NCBI RefSeq assembly: GCF_001624695.1 | Contig: NZ_JSEP01000007.1 | Span: 62,001 to 126,000, forward strand | Length of the DNA: 64,000 nucleotides | From: Labrenzia sp. OB1 | GTDB lineage: Bacteria; Pseudomonadota; Alphaproteobacteria; Rhizobiales; Stappiaceae | Direction of reading: 5' to 3' | In this document: positions 16,929 to 27,965 of the stretch, one piece after another | Layout of the letters: each line of letters begins with the position of its first letter | How positions within the stretch are numbered: position 1 is the first letter of the stretch | Made by a program: the position numbers and the translations under genes | The notes under the pieces: model-generated | Seen by the model: the letters and a program-made list of their open reading frames with translations, nothing else | Database searches by the model: none | What the model was told of the DNA's origin: nothing

Positions 16929-17384
16929 CTACTTTTTGATACGGAACTCCTGATGGCATGCCTTGCATGTGCCCGCGAGTTCGCCGAACGCGTCCGCCAG
17001 AGCCAGGCTGTCCGCCCCTTGTTCGGCCATTGTTTTCAGGGCGAGCGCCGAGGATTTCAGATCGCCGGCATAGTCCCTGAATGCCGTCCAGTTGCTCCAG
17101 ATGGCCGGGCTGGCTTCACTTTGCGGCTGAAGACTGCCTTCGGGAAACAATTCTGTAAGTTCTTCGCCGGCATGACCGGCGATCGCGTCGCCGGCGACAA
17201 TTGCCACCTCCGGATCGTAGGGGCCGCTTTTGAGTATCCGGCCGAGGGACTTCATGCTGTCACCGATTTCCAACATGGCATCCATCCGCTCCTTGACGAG
17301 GCCGGTCGCGCCACTGTGGGCGAAGGCCGCCCCCGCACCTGCCAGAGCCAAAACCATGAATATTCCCACCAGTTTCAACCGCAT
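16929..17384 (-). CDS. Cytochrome c' family protein
   Basis: 151 residues. Signal peptide about 1-22 (LVGIFMVLALAGAGAAFAH), then a four-helix bundle with the heme-binding motif CKACH at 140-144 near the C-terminus, the cytochrome c' arrangement. Such periplasmic proteins bind NO or handle electrons. The start was chosen at MRLKLVGIF, with GAGGGG about 9 bases upstream and 11 bp after the preceding cytochrome stop. It is the last gene of the regulator-cytochrome-cytochrome operon next to copA. Confidence 0.88.
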   Translation of the reverse strand: MRLKLVGIFMVLALAGAGAAFAHSGATGLVKERMDAMLEIGDSMKSLGRILKSGPYDPEVAIVAGDAIAGHAGEELTELFPEGSLQPQSEASPAIWSNWTAFRDYAGDLKSSALALKTMAEQGADSLALADAFGELAGTCKACHQEFRIKK

Positions 17385-17397
17385 GCCGCTGCCCCCC

Positions 17398-17823
17398 TCA
17401 ATTGATTCCGTTGGCGCGCTGAAGCGCGCGCACATAAGCTACAATTCTTTCCACATCCCGTTCGCTCACGTTTTCGACAGGGGGCATGTCGCCGAACGGC
17501 CAGTGGTGCGCACGTACACCCCTGGCGGCCGCCAGATGGAAGGCCCCGTCGCCGTGATGTCCGGGCTCGTAAATCCTGTGCACCAGCGGCGGACCGAAAC
17601 CGTCGCGGCCGGCGGCATTGTCGCCGTGACACCCCGCACAGTTTTGCCCAAATAGCACCTCTCCCTCACGCGTTTTGGCATTCAGCGCAGGTACCGTGAC
17701 TGCGACGAGAGCTGCGCCCCCTGCCGGAGCCCGGTCGGTCCGCCCCGACACCAACCCCTTCGTCAAGACGCCAAGCACGATCAGGGAAAGCACCACCGAG
17801 ATCAGTAAAAACAGCCGCCGCAT
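17398..17823 (-). CDS. Monoheme c-type cytochrome, membrane-anchored
   Basis: 141 residues. An uncleaved or signal-type hydrophobic N-terminus (RRLFLLISVVLSLIVLGVL) precedes a class I cytochrome c domain with CAGCH heme attachment and a distal methionine in FGDMPPVENVSERD. The start overlaps the regulator stop as TGATG, so translation is coupled. Reads as a small periplasmic electron carrier; with the cytochrome c' gene downstream and CueR/CopA upstream it suggests a redox component of copper or periplasmic stress handling (inference). Confidence 0.85.
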   Translation of the reverse strand: MRRLFLLISVVLSLIVLGVLTKGLVSGRTDRAPAGGAALVAVTVPALNAKTREGEVLFGQNCAGCHGDNAAGRDGFGPPLVHRIYEPGHHGDGAFHLAAARGVRAHHWPFGDMPPVENVSERDVERIVAYVRALQRANGIN

Positions 17824-18236
17824 CAGTGCCGCCCTCTTCCGTGACCGCGCTCGCGCCCAGACAGATCGTCCATGATCGGGCACTCCGGCCGCTCGTCACC
17901 GTGACACGCCTCCACCATCTCCAGAAGAATCCGCTTGAGTGAGTTCAGTTCGGCGATCTTGTGTTCGACTTGCCGGATCTTCTGGCGTGCGATGGCTTTG
18001 ACATCGGCGCTTGCGCGGTTCGTGTCCTCATAGAGCGACAGCAGATCGCGACACTCTTCAATCGAAAACCCCAGGCTGCGGGATCGCTGCAGGAATTTGA
18101 GGCGCTCCAGGTCCGTCTGCGAAAAATCACGGTATCCGTTTTCGCTGCGCGGAGGACGCACGAGGCCGATCTCCTCATAATAGCGGATCGTCTTGACCGG
18201 AAGCCCGCTCTGCCGGGATGCAGCACCTATATTCAT
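17823..18236 (-). CDS. cueR: MerR-family copper-responsive regulator (CueR/HmrR type)
   Basis: 137 residues. N-terminal winged HTH (MNIGAASRQSGLPVKTIRYY), dimerisation helix, and a C-terminal metal loop with Cys111 and Cys119 spaced C-x7-C (ACHGDERPECPI). Ser76 is at the position that distinguishes monovalent-metal sensors (CueR) from divalent sensors. Activates copper-efflux genes by distorting promoters with 19-bp spacers; such a promoter precedes copA at 20840-20870. A histidine/arginine-rich tail (GRERGHGRGRH) ends the protein. The start at MNIGAASR was preferred to the frame opening five codons earlier by family alignment. Confidence 0.9.
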   Translation of the reverse strand: MNIGAASRQSGLPVKTIRYYEEIGLVRPPRSENGYRDFSQTDLERLKFLQRSRSLGFSIEECRDLLSLYEDTNRASADVKAIARQKIRQVEHKIAELNSLKRILLEMVEACHGDERPECPIMDDLSGRERGHGRGRH

Positions 18237-18268
18237 TGTGAGACCTGCCAATTCACGCGCGAAATACT

Positions 18269-18285
18269 CCGTACCCAGGGTACGG
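18269..18285. promoter_or_regulatory. Perfect 17-bp palindrome between copA and cueR
   Basis: CCGTACCCAGGGTACGG, two 8-bp arms around one base, starts five bases past the copA stop codon and 33 bases before the cueR start. Its shape fits a MerR-family operator for cueR autoregulation, but the sequence differs from the dyad upstream of copA. A T-run (18286-18289) follows only on the plus strand, so a copA terminator is less likely. Confidence 0.45.
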
Positions 18286-18289
18286 TTTT

Positions 18290-20647
<2,358 letters not shown>

Positions 20648-20691
20648 TTCGAACTCTCACCCCGGGGCACTGCCCCTCACTTATCCCGATC

Positions 20692-20834
20692 TCAACAAAC
20701 AAGACCCTGTCTTGACCGTGACATGAGCGCGCTCCAAAGCGTTGCGCGTCTTGGCCGATGCCCGGCATCGCCCTGCGACACGCTCCTCGCGGAACGCTCT
20801 CATGTAGTGGTCAAGACAGGGTCTTGTTTGTTGA
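20692..20834. repeat. MITE-like element with 26-bp perfect terminal inverted repeats
   Basis: The arms at 20692-20717 and 20809-20834 are perfect reverse complements over 26 bp; after a 3-base mismatch the match resumes for ACATGAG. The 91-bp centre is GC-rich and contains the palindrome CGATGCC-C-GGCATCG. There is no coding potential. No clear target-site duplication is visible. It lies inside the copA 5' region, between the CueR-type promoter and the copA start. Size and structure fit a miniature inverted-repeat element; a large regulatory hairpin is the alternative. Confidence 0.75.
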
Positions 20835-20839
20835 AATTG

Positions 20840-20870
20840 ATATTAGAGTTTCCAGTTACTGGAAGGTCAA
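20840..20870 (-). promoter_or_regulatory. CueR-type promoter for copA
   Basis: On the minus strand, TTGACC (20870-20865) and TAATAT (20845-20840) are separated by 19 bp, the stretched spacing typical of MerR-family promoters. Between and overlapping them is the dyad ACCTTCC - 7 bp - GGAAACT (20867-20847), close to the CueR/HmrR consensus. It points toward copA, whose start is 190 bp downstream because of the inverted-repeat element in between. Confidence 0.85.
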
Positions 20871-20900
20871 GGCAAAAGAATGCCGGTACCCGACAGCCTT

Positions 20901-21497
20901 CTATTGCGCCGTGAATGCCGCAATTTTCCGCCCGACCTTGTGCAGATATCTTTCCCGGCTCTCCCGGGTGGAGCTGTCCATCTTGTAGTGCGCAAGGTAC
21001 AGCGTCTTGCAGCCGGGCCGGCACAATATCCCGATACCGCGCAGGATCGTCTTGCGGCCCGGTTCGCCTATCAGCTTCGAGAGCCACCAGCTTGCACCGC
21101 AGGTGGTGACGACCGCGATGCGCTTGATATGCTGCATTTTCGGCCGTGCGCCGTGGGTCGCCGTCGGCATCTGGAAGGTCTCATGCGGCACCCAGACCCG
21201 CTCCAGCCAACCTTTCAGCATCGCCGGCAGGCCGAACCACCAGGTCGGATAGACGAAGACAGTCGCCTCGCACCACATGATGTCCGCAAGGTCCTCGGCG
21301 ACAGGCTCGGTATTGGCCTGCAGTGTATGATAGCCGCGCCGTTCCTCCGCGCTCATGACCGGATCGAAACCCTTGGCATAAAGATCCGACAGGCGGACCT
21401 CATGCCCCTGGTCCTTCAGGGTCTCCACCACTTTCTTGCAAAGAGCGGCATTGAAACTTTCCTTGCAGGGATGGCTGAAAACCACGAGAACGCGCAT
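20901..21497 (-). CDS. Flavodoxin-fold NAD(P)H:quinone oxidoreductase (NQO/KefF-like)
   Basis: 198 residues. N-terminal FMN-binding strand-loop VVFSHPCKESFNAALC, the central VYPTWWFGLPAMLKGWLERV typical of the NQO1/MdaB/KefF family, and a VTTCGASWW loop near residue 132. Reduces quinones or other electrophiles with NAD(P)H. The start was placed at MRVLVVFSHP, where family members begin. It is the last gene of the ABC transporter-amidohydrolase-FAD oxidoreductase operon, 60 bp after the FAD gene. Confidence 0.82.
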   Translation of the reverse strand: MRVLVVFSHPCKESFNAALCKKVVETLKDQGHEVRLSDLYAKGFDPVMSAEERRGYHTLQANTEPVAEDLADIMWCEATVFVYPTWWFGLPAMLKGWLERVWVPHETFQMPTATHGARPKMQHIKRIAVVTTCGASWWLSKLIGEPGRKTILRGIGILCRPGCKTLYLAHYKMDSSTRESRERYLHKVGRKIAAFTAQ

Positions 21498-21557
21498 GGG
21501 ACTGGCCTTTGCGACACGGTGTTTGTTACGCCCGCCGGAGATCGGCGGCATGAATTG

Positions 21558-22964
21558 TCAGGCCTGCTGCAGGCCGGGAAACAGAAAGACCTGATCGCCG
21601 GAAAAATCGTAATCCGGGTTTTCCCAGGCGATCATCTTGCCCGGATTGAGCAGCCCCTTGGGGTCCGCCTGCTTCTTGAAGGCGAGCTGCACGGCGTCGG
21701 TGCGTTTCATGCCGCCCTCCTCCAGTGTGTAGCGGTGCGGATTGAAGATCGGACAGCCGTTGTCCTCATGCAGGCGAATGATCTCGTTGAGCCGCGCTTC
21801 GCTGCTATAGCGGACGATGGGCAGACCGAAACAGGTGATGTTGCCGTCGAAGCGGACGTATTCCAGATGCCCCGGCACCTCGTTGCCGAACATCTCGTGC
21901 ATCTTGCGCACGCGCTCTATCTGATCGGGGAAGGGATACAGCACCTGCAGGTAGGTGATGGTCGGATCGACCCTGAGGCCACGCAGCGTGGTATGGTTCC
22001 ACGCCAGTTCATAAGCCGGCGGCAGGCGGGTTCTGTCTTCCTCGCTCGCCCGGTCCGAGCGGTAGAGCACTTCGGCTTTTGTCTGCCGGGCGACAAACGC
22101 CTCGAAGGCGGGCATCGCGAAAGGCGCGACCATGAGCACGGCGACAGACTGGTCCCGGCGGATGAATTTCCTGTGGCGCAGAAAATAGTCATAAGGCACC
22201 GGCGCGGCGATCGGGGCGATGTTCTTCACCAGCAGACCATCGAGATTTGCCAGTTCGTCGGAAAAGACGGCCGCGTCCATGAAATCATCGAAGCCGACCA
22301 GCACGTCGACCCAGTCATAGGCGGCCGTCAGCGGCATCTCGACTTCGGTGATCACGCCATTGGTGCCATAGGCATGCATGACCTTCTGCAGATCGTCGCC
22401 GGTCATTTCCAGGACTTGCGGCTCAGCCTCCATCGTGATGACCCGCAGCCGCAGCACGTTGCCGAGATCGCGCAGTCCGCCCCAGTTTATCGACCCGACG
22501 CCGCCGGACCCGCCTGCAATGAACCCGCCGACGGTCGCCGTCCGGTAGGTGGACGGGTGCATGCGCAGTTCCTGGTTCGAATGGGCGCGCGTCGCCGCAT
22601 CGATATCGGCCAGAATGGCCCCTGCCTCGGCGACAACGGATCCGGGACGGATGTCCTTTACCGCCGTCATCTCCGCCAGATTCAGCACGACGCCGCGTGA
22701 CAGGGGCATCGCCTGGCCGTAGTTGCCGGTTCCCGCACCGCGCGTCGTCACCGCCACACCGGCGGCATAACAGGCCTTCAGGACGCGGATGACTTCGGCC
22801 TCGGATTTCGGTGTCACGACCAGATCCGCGGTGACGTCCTCAAGCTGCTGCTTGAGCACCGGAGAATACCAGAAGAAATCGCGGCTCTTCTGCCGGACGA
22901 TCTGCGGGTTGTCCTCGATCTGCAGTCCTTCGAGATCGGCTTTCAGGGTGGCGATGGCGCTCAT
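21558..22964 (-). CDS. FAD-binding oxidoreductase (GlcD/vanillyl-alcohol oxidase family)
   Basis: 468 residues. The N-terminal PCMH FAD-binding domain is seen in VTTRGAGTGNYGQAMPLSRG and GGFIAGGSGGVGSINWG; the C-terminal part ends LLNPGKMIAWENP, typical of GlcD-type 2-hydroxy-acid dehydrogenases and alditol oxidases. Two bp separate it from the amidohydrolase gene. It probably oxidises an intermediate released by that enzyme; the substrate is not identifiable from sequence. Confidence 0.85.
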   Translation of the reverse strand: MSAIATLKADLEGLQIEDNPQIVRQKSRDFFWYSPVLKQQLEDVTADLVVTPKSEAEVIRVLKACYAAGVAVTTRGAGTGNYGQAMPLSRGVVLNLAEMTAVKDIRPGSVVAEAGAILADIDAATRAHSNQELRMHPSTYRTATVGGFIAGGSGGVGSINWGGLRDLGNVLRLRVITMEAEPQVLEMTGDDLQKVMHAYGTNGVITEVEMPLTAAYDWVDVLVGFDDFMDAAVFSDELANLDGLLVKNIAPIAAPVPYDYFLRHRKFIRRDQSVAVLMVAPFAMPAFEAFVARQTKAEVLYRSDRASEEDRTRLPPAYELAWNHTTLRGLRVDPTITYLQVLYPFPDQIERVRKMHEMFGNEVPGHLEYVRFDGNITCFGLPIVRYSSEARLNEIIRLHEDNGCPIFNPHRYTLEEGGMKRTDAVQLAFKKQADPKGLLNPGKMIAWENPDYDFSGDQVFLFPGLQQA

Positions 22965-22966
22965 GG

Positions 22967-24289
22967 TCAGGCTTGCCTTTCCAGCATCAGGTGATCGAGC
23001 TCGCGGTAGTCAGGCAGTTTGCTGTCGATGCTGTAGCCACCGCGAATGACTTCGCGCGGCCCCGCCGGGCGGGAAAGCAGCTCGTTCCAGGTGCGAGCCC
23101 GGAAAAGAATCAGATCGGCGGGCGCTCCGGGGCGCAGCCGTCCGTGCGGCACATTCATGATGTCCGCCGGGGTCGACGAAACGCTGCTGATCCAGTCGGC
23201 TATCGGGTGATCCAGATGGAGGATGCGGGTCGCCTGGGCATAGACCTCGACAAGGTCCAGATCGCCATAGGCATAGAACGGGTCACGGGTGTTGTCGGAG
23301 GCGACGGATACCGGAATGCCGCGCGCGCGCATTTCGTGCAGCAGCGTGACGCCCCGCCTGCGTGGCGTCCGCCCTGCCTGCCGGTCCTGCAGGTACATGT
23401 TGCACATGGGCAGCGAAACGATGGCGACCCCGGCCTCGGCGAGGAGATCCAGCGTTTTTTCCGCCTCGGCTTCCTCATGAACTGACAGCGAACAACAATG
23501 TCCGCAGACGATCTTACCCTCGAAACCAAGCCGGATGGCGGTTTCGGCGATATGGCGCAGGGTCACGGCGGCGGGGTTGAGGGTTTCATCGACGTGAAAA
23601 TCCAGATCCAGTCCGCGTTCCATCGCCGCGCGGAAGACCGCTTCCAGATGCATGTCGATATTGGGCACCATGTACGTCACCGCGCCCATGACACCGCCGG
23701 CGGCGGCGACCCGGTCGGCAATACAGGAGAGGTATATCCGGCCATCTTCCAACAGACGGTCGATGCCGAAGAGACAGACACCCTGCAGGTCGATCCGGTC
23801 TGCCCATTCGGCACGGATCTCCGAAAAAAGAGGCCAGGTAACCGAATCCTGTGGCGGCAGGCTGTCGAGATGCGTGCGAATTGCCGAAGTGCCATGCGCA
23901 TAGGCGGACTTGAGCGCGAATTCCATGCGGGCACGCAGGTCCACGGCGGACCAGTTGGCGGTCCTGTCTGCGCCCACGGCCTCAAGAGCACCCTGGAAAC
24001 TGCCGTCCGGATTGGCCTTGCGCGGCCAGATATGGCCCTTGTCGAGATGAGTGTGCAAGTCGACTAGGGTCGGCAGGACCAGGCCGCCGTCGAGATCGAA
24101 CGTGCCGTGCAGTCCGCTCGGGGTACCGGCGGGCAGGATGCGCACCAGCTTTCCCTGCGAGATTTCCAGATCGGCGGCGATCAGGTTGTCCGGGTTCTCG
24201 TCGTCATTGCCGGCAATCAGGCAGGCCGGAACGGTCGCGTTTTTGAGATAGCCGGATCCGTGAAGCCCGGCATTGAGGATGTGTCCCAT
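22967..24289 (-). CDS. Amidohydrolase, cytosine deaminase-like
   Basis: 440 residues, metal-dependent amidohydrolase TIM barrel. Metal-site elements are DLHTHLDKGHIWPR (near residue 77), DFHVDETLN, VCGHCCSL and SVASDN, the pattern of the cytosine deaminase/atrazine-hydrolase branch. Hydrolyses or deaminates a cyclic amide or amidine-type heterocycle. It follows the ABC permease gene directly (1 bp gap after its stop), so transported substrate and enzyme are probably matched. True cytosine is only one candidate. Confidence 0.82.
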   Translation of the reverse strand: MGHILNAGLHGSGYLKNATVPACLIAGNDDENPDNLIAADLEISQGKLVRILPAGTPSGLHGTFDLDGGLVLPTLVDLHTHLDKGHIWPRKANPDGSFQGALEAVGADRTANWSAVDLRARMEFALKSAYAHGTSAIRTHLDSLPPQDSVTWPLFSEIRAEWADRIDLQGVCLFGIDRLLEDGRIYLSCIADRVAAAGGVMGAVTYMVPNIDMHLEAVFRAAMERGLDLDFHVDETLNPAAVTLRHIAETAIRLGFEGKIVCGHCCSLSVHEEAEAEKTLDLLAEAGVAIVSLPMCNMYLQDRQAGRTPRRRGVTLLHEMRARGIPVSVASDNTRDPFYAYGDLDLVEVYAQATRILHLDHPIADWISSVSSTPADIMNVPHGRLRPGAPADLILFRARTWNELLSRPAGPREVIRGGYSIDSKLPDYRELDHLMLERQA

Positions 24290-25183
24290 TCAGACTTCCC
24301 GCTTCAGGGCGCTCTCATGCCACTTTCTCAGGAGCAGATGCGACAGAAGGTTCATGGTGAGGAATATCAGGATGCCGGTCACGGAAATCATCAGCAGGGC
24401 GGCGAACATGCGTGGCATGTTGAGCCGGTAGCTGGCTTCCAGAATCTGATTGGCGAGCCCGGAGCCGGAGCCGGCCGAGCCTGCCACGAACTCCGCTACG
24501 ATGGCACCGATGAGCGACAGGCCGCCGGCGATCTTCAGCCCGCCGAGAAAATACGGCATGGCGGCCGGGAGGCGCAGATAGCGCAGCGTCTGCCAGCGGC
24601 TGGCGCCGTAGAGCTGGAAGAGATTGCGCAGATTGTGATCCGCGGAATTGAGACCCAGAACCGTGTTGGAGAGGATTGGGAAAAACGCCACGATCCAGGC
24701 ACAGATCAGCAGGCTGGCCGTGAGCGAATCCACATAGATCAGGATCAGCGGCGCGATGGCGATGATCGGCGTGACCTGAAGGATGACCGCGAAGGGAAAG
24801 AAGGAGATCTCGATCCATTTCGACTGGGTGAACAGCACCGCCAGGCCAAGGCCGCCCGCCGTCGCTATGAAAAGCGCACCGAAGGTGATCTTGAGCGTGT
24901 TGAGAAGGGCAACCCACAGGATCGGCCAGTCGATGAGCAGCGTCTCGAACACCAGCCCGGGCCTGGGCAGGATATAATGGGGAATTTCGTTCCAGATGCA
25001 GATCCGGTCCCACAACCAGACCGACAGCACCAGAATGGCGAGCGGGACGACCCAGCGGCCGATGGATTCGATGCGGGCGGCGCGGGCGCGCTTCAGCTCT
25101 TCCTCATCGAGCGGGGCGGCATCAATCGGAGCGGCATAGGAAGTCTTGGCCGGATCGGCCTTGTCTGACAGCGCGACGGTCAT
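24290..25183 (-). CDS. ABC transporter permease (NitT/TauT/NMT1 type)
   Basis: 297 residues. The first membrane helix is at about 48-66 (WVVPLAILVLSVWLWDRI); five further helices follow. The EAA-like loop appears in NLFQLYGASRWQTLRYLRLPAAMPYFLGG. The ATG at 25183 has AAAGGCAG about 5 bases upstream. Works with the ATPase at 25224 and the binding protein at 26149; the family imports small polar organic molecules. Confidence 0.9.
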   Translation of the reverse strand: MTVALSDKADPAKTSYAAPIDAAPLDEEELKRARAARIESIGRWVVPLAILVLSVWLWDRICIWNEIPHYILPRPGLVFETLLIDWPILWVALLNTLKITFGALFIATAGGLGLAVLFTQSKWIEISFFPFAVILQVTPIIAIAPLILIYVDSLTASLLICAWIVAFFPILSNTVLGLNSADHNLRNLFQLYGASRWQTLRYLRLPAAMPYFLGGLKIAGGLSLIGAIVAEFVAGSAGSGSGLANQILEASYRLNMPRMFAALLMISVTGILIFLTMNLLSHLLLRKWHESALKREV

Positions 25184-25223
25184 GGGGTCTGCCTTTTTAG
25201 GGATACGGCGCGGGCGGTGTGCA

Positions 25224-26033
25224 TCACATGTCGTCTCCCGCATCCATGGCCGCGTGCAGGGCCTGGGAGACGTCGCGGCAGAAGCCGCTGTAGACGGCGG
25301 AGGTGCGGAAGCTCTCGTCACGCGGATAGGGCGCGTCGATTGCCATGTCATTGACCACGCGTCCGGGCCGCGCCGCCATGACGACGATACGGTCGGACAG
25401 ATAGACGGATTCGAACACCGAATGGGTGACGAAGACGACCGTCCAGCCGAAGGTCTCCCAAAGGTGCAGCAGATCGTTGTTGAGCTTGAACCTGGTGATT
25501 TCGTCGAGCGCCGCGAAAGGCTCGTCCATCAGCAGCAGTTTCGGTTTGGTCACCAGCGCCCGGGCGATGGAGACACGCATCTTCATGCCGCCGGACAGTT
25601 CGCGCGGGTAGCTCTTGGCGAATTCCGCCAGACTGACCATTTCCAGCGCCTCCATGACGCTGTCATGGGCCTGCCGTTGAGAAATGCCCTTCAGGCGCAG
25701 CGGCAGCCAGACATTGGCGAACACCGTCGCCCAGGGCATCAGCGTCGGCTCCTGGAAGACGAAGGAGAGTTCATGCTCCGTGGCGCCCGCCGTTTCCTGG
25801 GGCCATTCCACCCGGCCCGAGGTCGGGCCGGTGAGGCCGGTGACGATCCTGAGCGCCGTCGACTTGCCGCATCCCGACGGTCCGAGCAGGGAGACGAACT
25901 CCCCCTGCCGGATATCGAGCGACATGTTGTTGAGCGCCACCGTGCCGTTGGAGAAGGTCTTGGAGATGCCCTTCAGGGACACGATCGCCGGGTTCGGATC
26001 AGTCTGCATGCTGGTATGTGCCATGGCCGTCAT
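25224..26033 (-). CDS. ABC transporter ATP-binding protein (NitT/TauT type)
   Basis: 269 residues. Walker A GPSGCGKST, Q-loop FVFQEPTLMPW, signature LSGGMKMRVSIARAL, Walker B LLLMDEPFAALDE and switch FVTHSVFE. The start is uncertain between closely spaced ATGs; MTAMAHTSMQ was taken, and MAHTSMQ nine bases downstream is equally possible. It lies between the binding-protein and permease genes of one uptake operon. Confidence 0.9.
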   Translation of the reverse strand: MTAMAHTSMQTDPNPAIVSLKGISKTFSNGTVALNNMSLDIRQGEFVSLLGPSGCGKSTALRIVTGLTGPTSGRVEWPQETAGATEHELSFVFQEPTLMPWATVFANVWLPLRLKGISQRQAHDSVMEALEMVSLAEFAKSYPRELSGGMKMRVSIARALVTKPKLLLMDEPFAALDEITRFKLNNDLLHLWETFGWTVVFVTHSVFESVYLSDRIVVMAARPGRVVNDMAIDAPYPRDESFRTSAVYSGFCRDVSQALHAAMDAGDDM

Positions 26034-26148
26034 TGTTTTGTTTTCGTTTCCGGGGAGTGATTTTCCGGGTTTCAAAGCCCGGCCATGGTTGCATGTTTTC
26101 CGTCCGCCGCGAACCGGCGCCGGTCTGGTTTGAATGCCCGCGTTGCGG

Positions 26149-27159
26149 TTATTCGCCGGTGAGTTTTTTCTTCAGATCGACGCCGACACCTGCATTCACG
26201 AAGTCCAGCGTATAGGACTTGGTGTAATCGACATCCGGCTTCACGACACCGGCCTTGACCATCTTGTCGAAGAAGGACTTCTGGCGCTCGTCGGTCATGG
26301 CGCCGATGCCCATGGTCAGCGCGTCGCCGCTGTCGACAATGCCGTATTCCTTAAGCTTTTCGATGGAAAAGGCCAGTTGGCCGTCGGACATGCCCGGGTT
26401 GTCCTTCTTGATCATCTCCAGCGCCTTGGAGTTGTCGCCGTAAAGGAAGTTGACCCAGCCGATGGCCGAGCCGTCGACGAAGCACTTGACGACTTCCGGC
26501 TTGGTTTCAATCAGGTCGGCACGCGTTTCAACGGTGGTGGAATAGGTGTCGTAGCCGTAGTCGGCGATCAGGAAGATGTTCGGCGTGAAGCCGCCTTCCG
26601 TCTCGATGGCGAAGGGCTCGGACGTCACATAGCCCTGCTGGGCGATCTGCTTGTCGGCCAGGAACGGCGCGGAGTTATAGGTATAGGGGCGCACCTGCTC
26701 GTCGGTGAAACCGAACTCGGCCTTCATCCACTGGTAGAAGGAGTTCAGCCCGCCCTTGCCGAGCAGCAGCTTGATGCCCTTGAGGCTGTCCCAGGTGTCC
26801 AGACCCTCGCCCGGATGGGTCATCAGGATCTGCGGTTCTTTCTGAAAATGCCCTGCGACGACGACGGTCGGGATGCCCTGCTCGACGGCCGAAAAGGCCT
26901 GCAGCATGTTGCCGCCCATGAGGAAGTCGATCTTGCCGGCCGGCAGCAGGATGCGGTTGTTGGCCTGCGGTCCGCCAGGCTTGATTTCCACCTCGAGGCC
27001 ACAAGCCTCATAGGTGCCGTCCGCAAGAGCCTGATAATATCCGCCATGCTCGGCCTGGGCGACCCAGTTCGTGCCGAAGCTGACCTTTTCCAGTGCCTGC
27101 GCACTCGTGGAGGCCACAAGCGCAAGCGCCGCAATTCCGATTTTCCGAGAAACTGTCAT
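26149..27159 (-). CDS. ABC transporter substrate-binding protein (NMT1/THI5-like)
   Basis: 336 residues. Signal peptide about 1-22 (KIGIAALALVASTSAQA), then an NMT1/SsuA-like bilobal fold (TNWVAQAEHGGYYQALADG, VVVAGHFQKEPQILM, GYVTSEPFAIE). The segment AEHGGYYQALADGTYEACG resembles proteins that bind pyrimidine- or riboflavin-like heterocycles. ATG with GGAAGGCGGATAC upstream. First gene of the operon reading down to 20901 and divergent from the RidA gene. Confidence 0.88.
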   Translation of the reverse strand: MTVSRKIGIAALALVASTSAQALEKVSFGTNWVAQAEHGGYYQALADGTYEACGLEVEIKPGGPQANNRILLPAGKIDFLMGGNMLQAFSAVEQGIPTVVVAGHFQKEPQILMTHPGEGLDTWDSLKGIKLLLGKGGLNSFYQWMKAEFGFTDEQVRPYTYNSAPFLADKQIAQQGYVTSEPFAIETEGGFTPNIFLIADYGYDTYSTTVETRADLIETKPEVVKCFVDGSAIGWVNFLYGDNSKALEMIKKDNPGMSDGQLAFSIEKLKEYGIVDSGDALTMGIGAMTDERQKSFFDKMVKAGVVKPDVDYTKSYTLDFVNAGVGVDLKKKLTGE

Positions 27160-27490
27160 GTATCCGCCTTCCCCTATCTTTTCGTACACCGCGCAGGTCA
27201 ATCCGCCCGCAACGGGCCGAATGCTCTGCCGCTGTGCCTTGATAAGGCCCTGTGAGCGGAACAGGCAACAAAGCAGGCCCGGTATTACCCTTCAGCCCGC
27301 AAGAAATTTTACCAGCGTCGCGAGACGCCGGAAGCAGGTGAACAATTGCACAGGACGGGAAACGTGTCAGCATAAAAAATAGACGTGCTTGAAATTTTAG
27401 CAAACGCATTAAAAATACGCAGCAGGGGAAATTGCCCAACCGGCAAGCGCACTATAGGTTTAGCGATCCTTCACGACGGGAATATGAAAA
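27160..27490. other. Intergenic region between divergent catabolic operons
   Basis: 331 bp without a gene. It must hold promoters for both the ABC-transporter operon (minus) and the RidA-creatininase pair (plus). The part at 27350-27420 is AT-rich. I could not assign boxes or a riboswitch with confidence, and no regulator gene is adjacent. Confidence 0.4.
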
Positions 27491-27877
27491 TTGACACGCG
27501 CCCACACGCCTGACGGCATCCGCCCGCCCTTCGCCCGCTACAGCCATGCCATCGAGGTTCCGCCCGACCACCGGCTTCTGTTTGCCTCCGGCCAGCTCGG
27601 CATCGCGGCGGACGACACGGTCCCCGCTGACGCGGAAGGTCAGACGCGGCTGTGTTTCGACAATATCTCCGCCATCCTGGACGAGGCGGGCATGACGCTG
27701 GCCGACGTGGTGCGCATCAACGCCTATGTGAGCGACCGCGCCCATCTTCCCGGTTACATGGTGGTGCGCGACAGTTATTTTTCCGACCCGCCGCCGGCCT
27801 CCACCCTGATGATCGTCTCCGGCTTCGCGCGCGAAGAATTCGTCGTCGAGGTGGAAGTCATCGCCGCCGCGCCATAA
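27491..27877 (+). CDS. RidA (YjgF/YER057c/UK114) family protein
   Basis: 128 residues. Family motifs are PPFARYSHAIEV, LLFASGQLGI, CFDNISAILDEAGMTLADVVR and MIVSGFAREEFVVEVEVIA; the conserved late arginine position is in GFARE. Enzymes of the family hydrolyse reactive imines or enamines, or assist amidohydrolases in pyrimidine-type pathways. Initiation is at TTG; GGGAA is 9 bases upstream and no in-frame ATG is available near the alignment start. About 90 bp ahead of the creatininase gene. Confidence 0.85.
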   Translation: MTRAHTPDGIRPPFARYSHAIEVPPDHRLLFASGQLGIAADDTVPADAEGQTRLCFDNISAILDEAGMTLADVVRINAYVSDRAHLPGYMVVRDSYFSDPPPASTLMIVSGFAREEFVVEVEVIAAAP

Positions 27878-27965
27878 CGCCAGGCAATCCCTAACGCCTG
27901 ACAGCACCTGCCCGAAGCAGGCCAGGCCGAGCCTGGCCGAACCGAATTACCCGAAGGACCACCCG

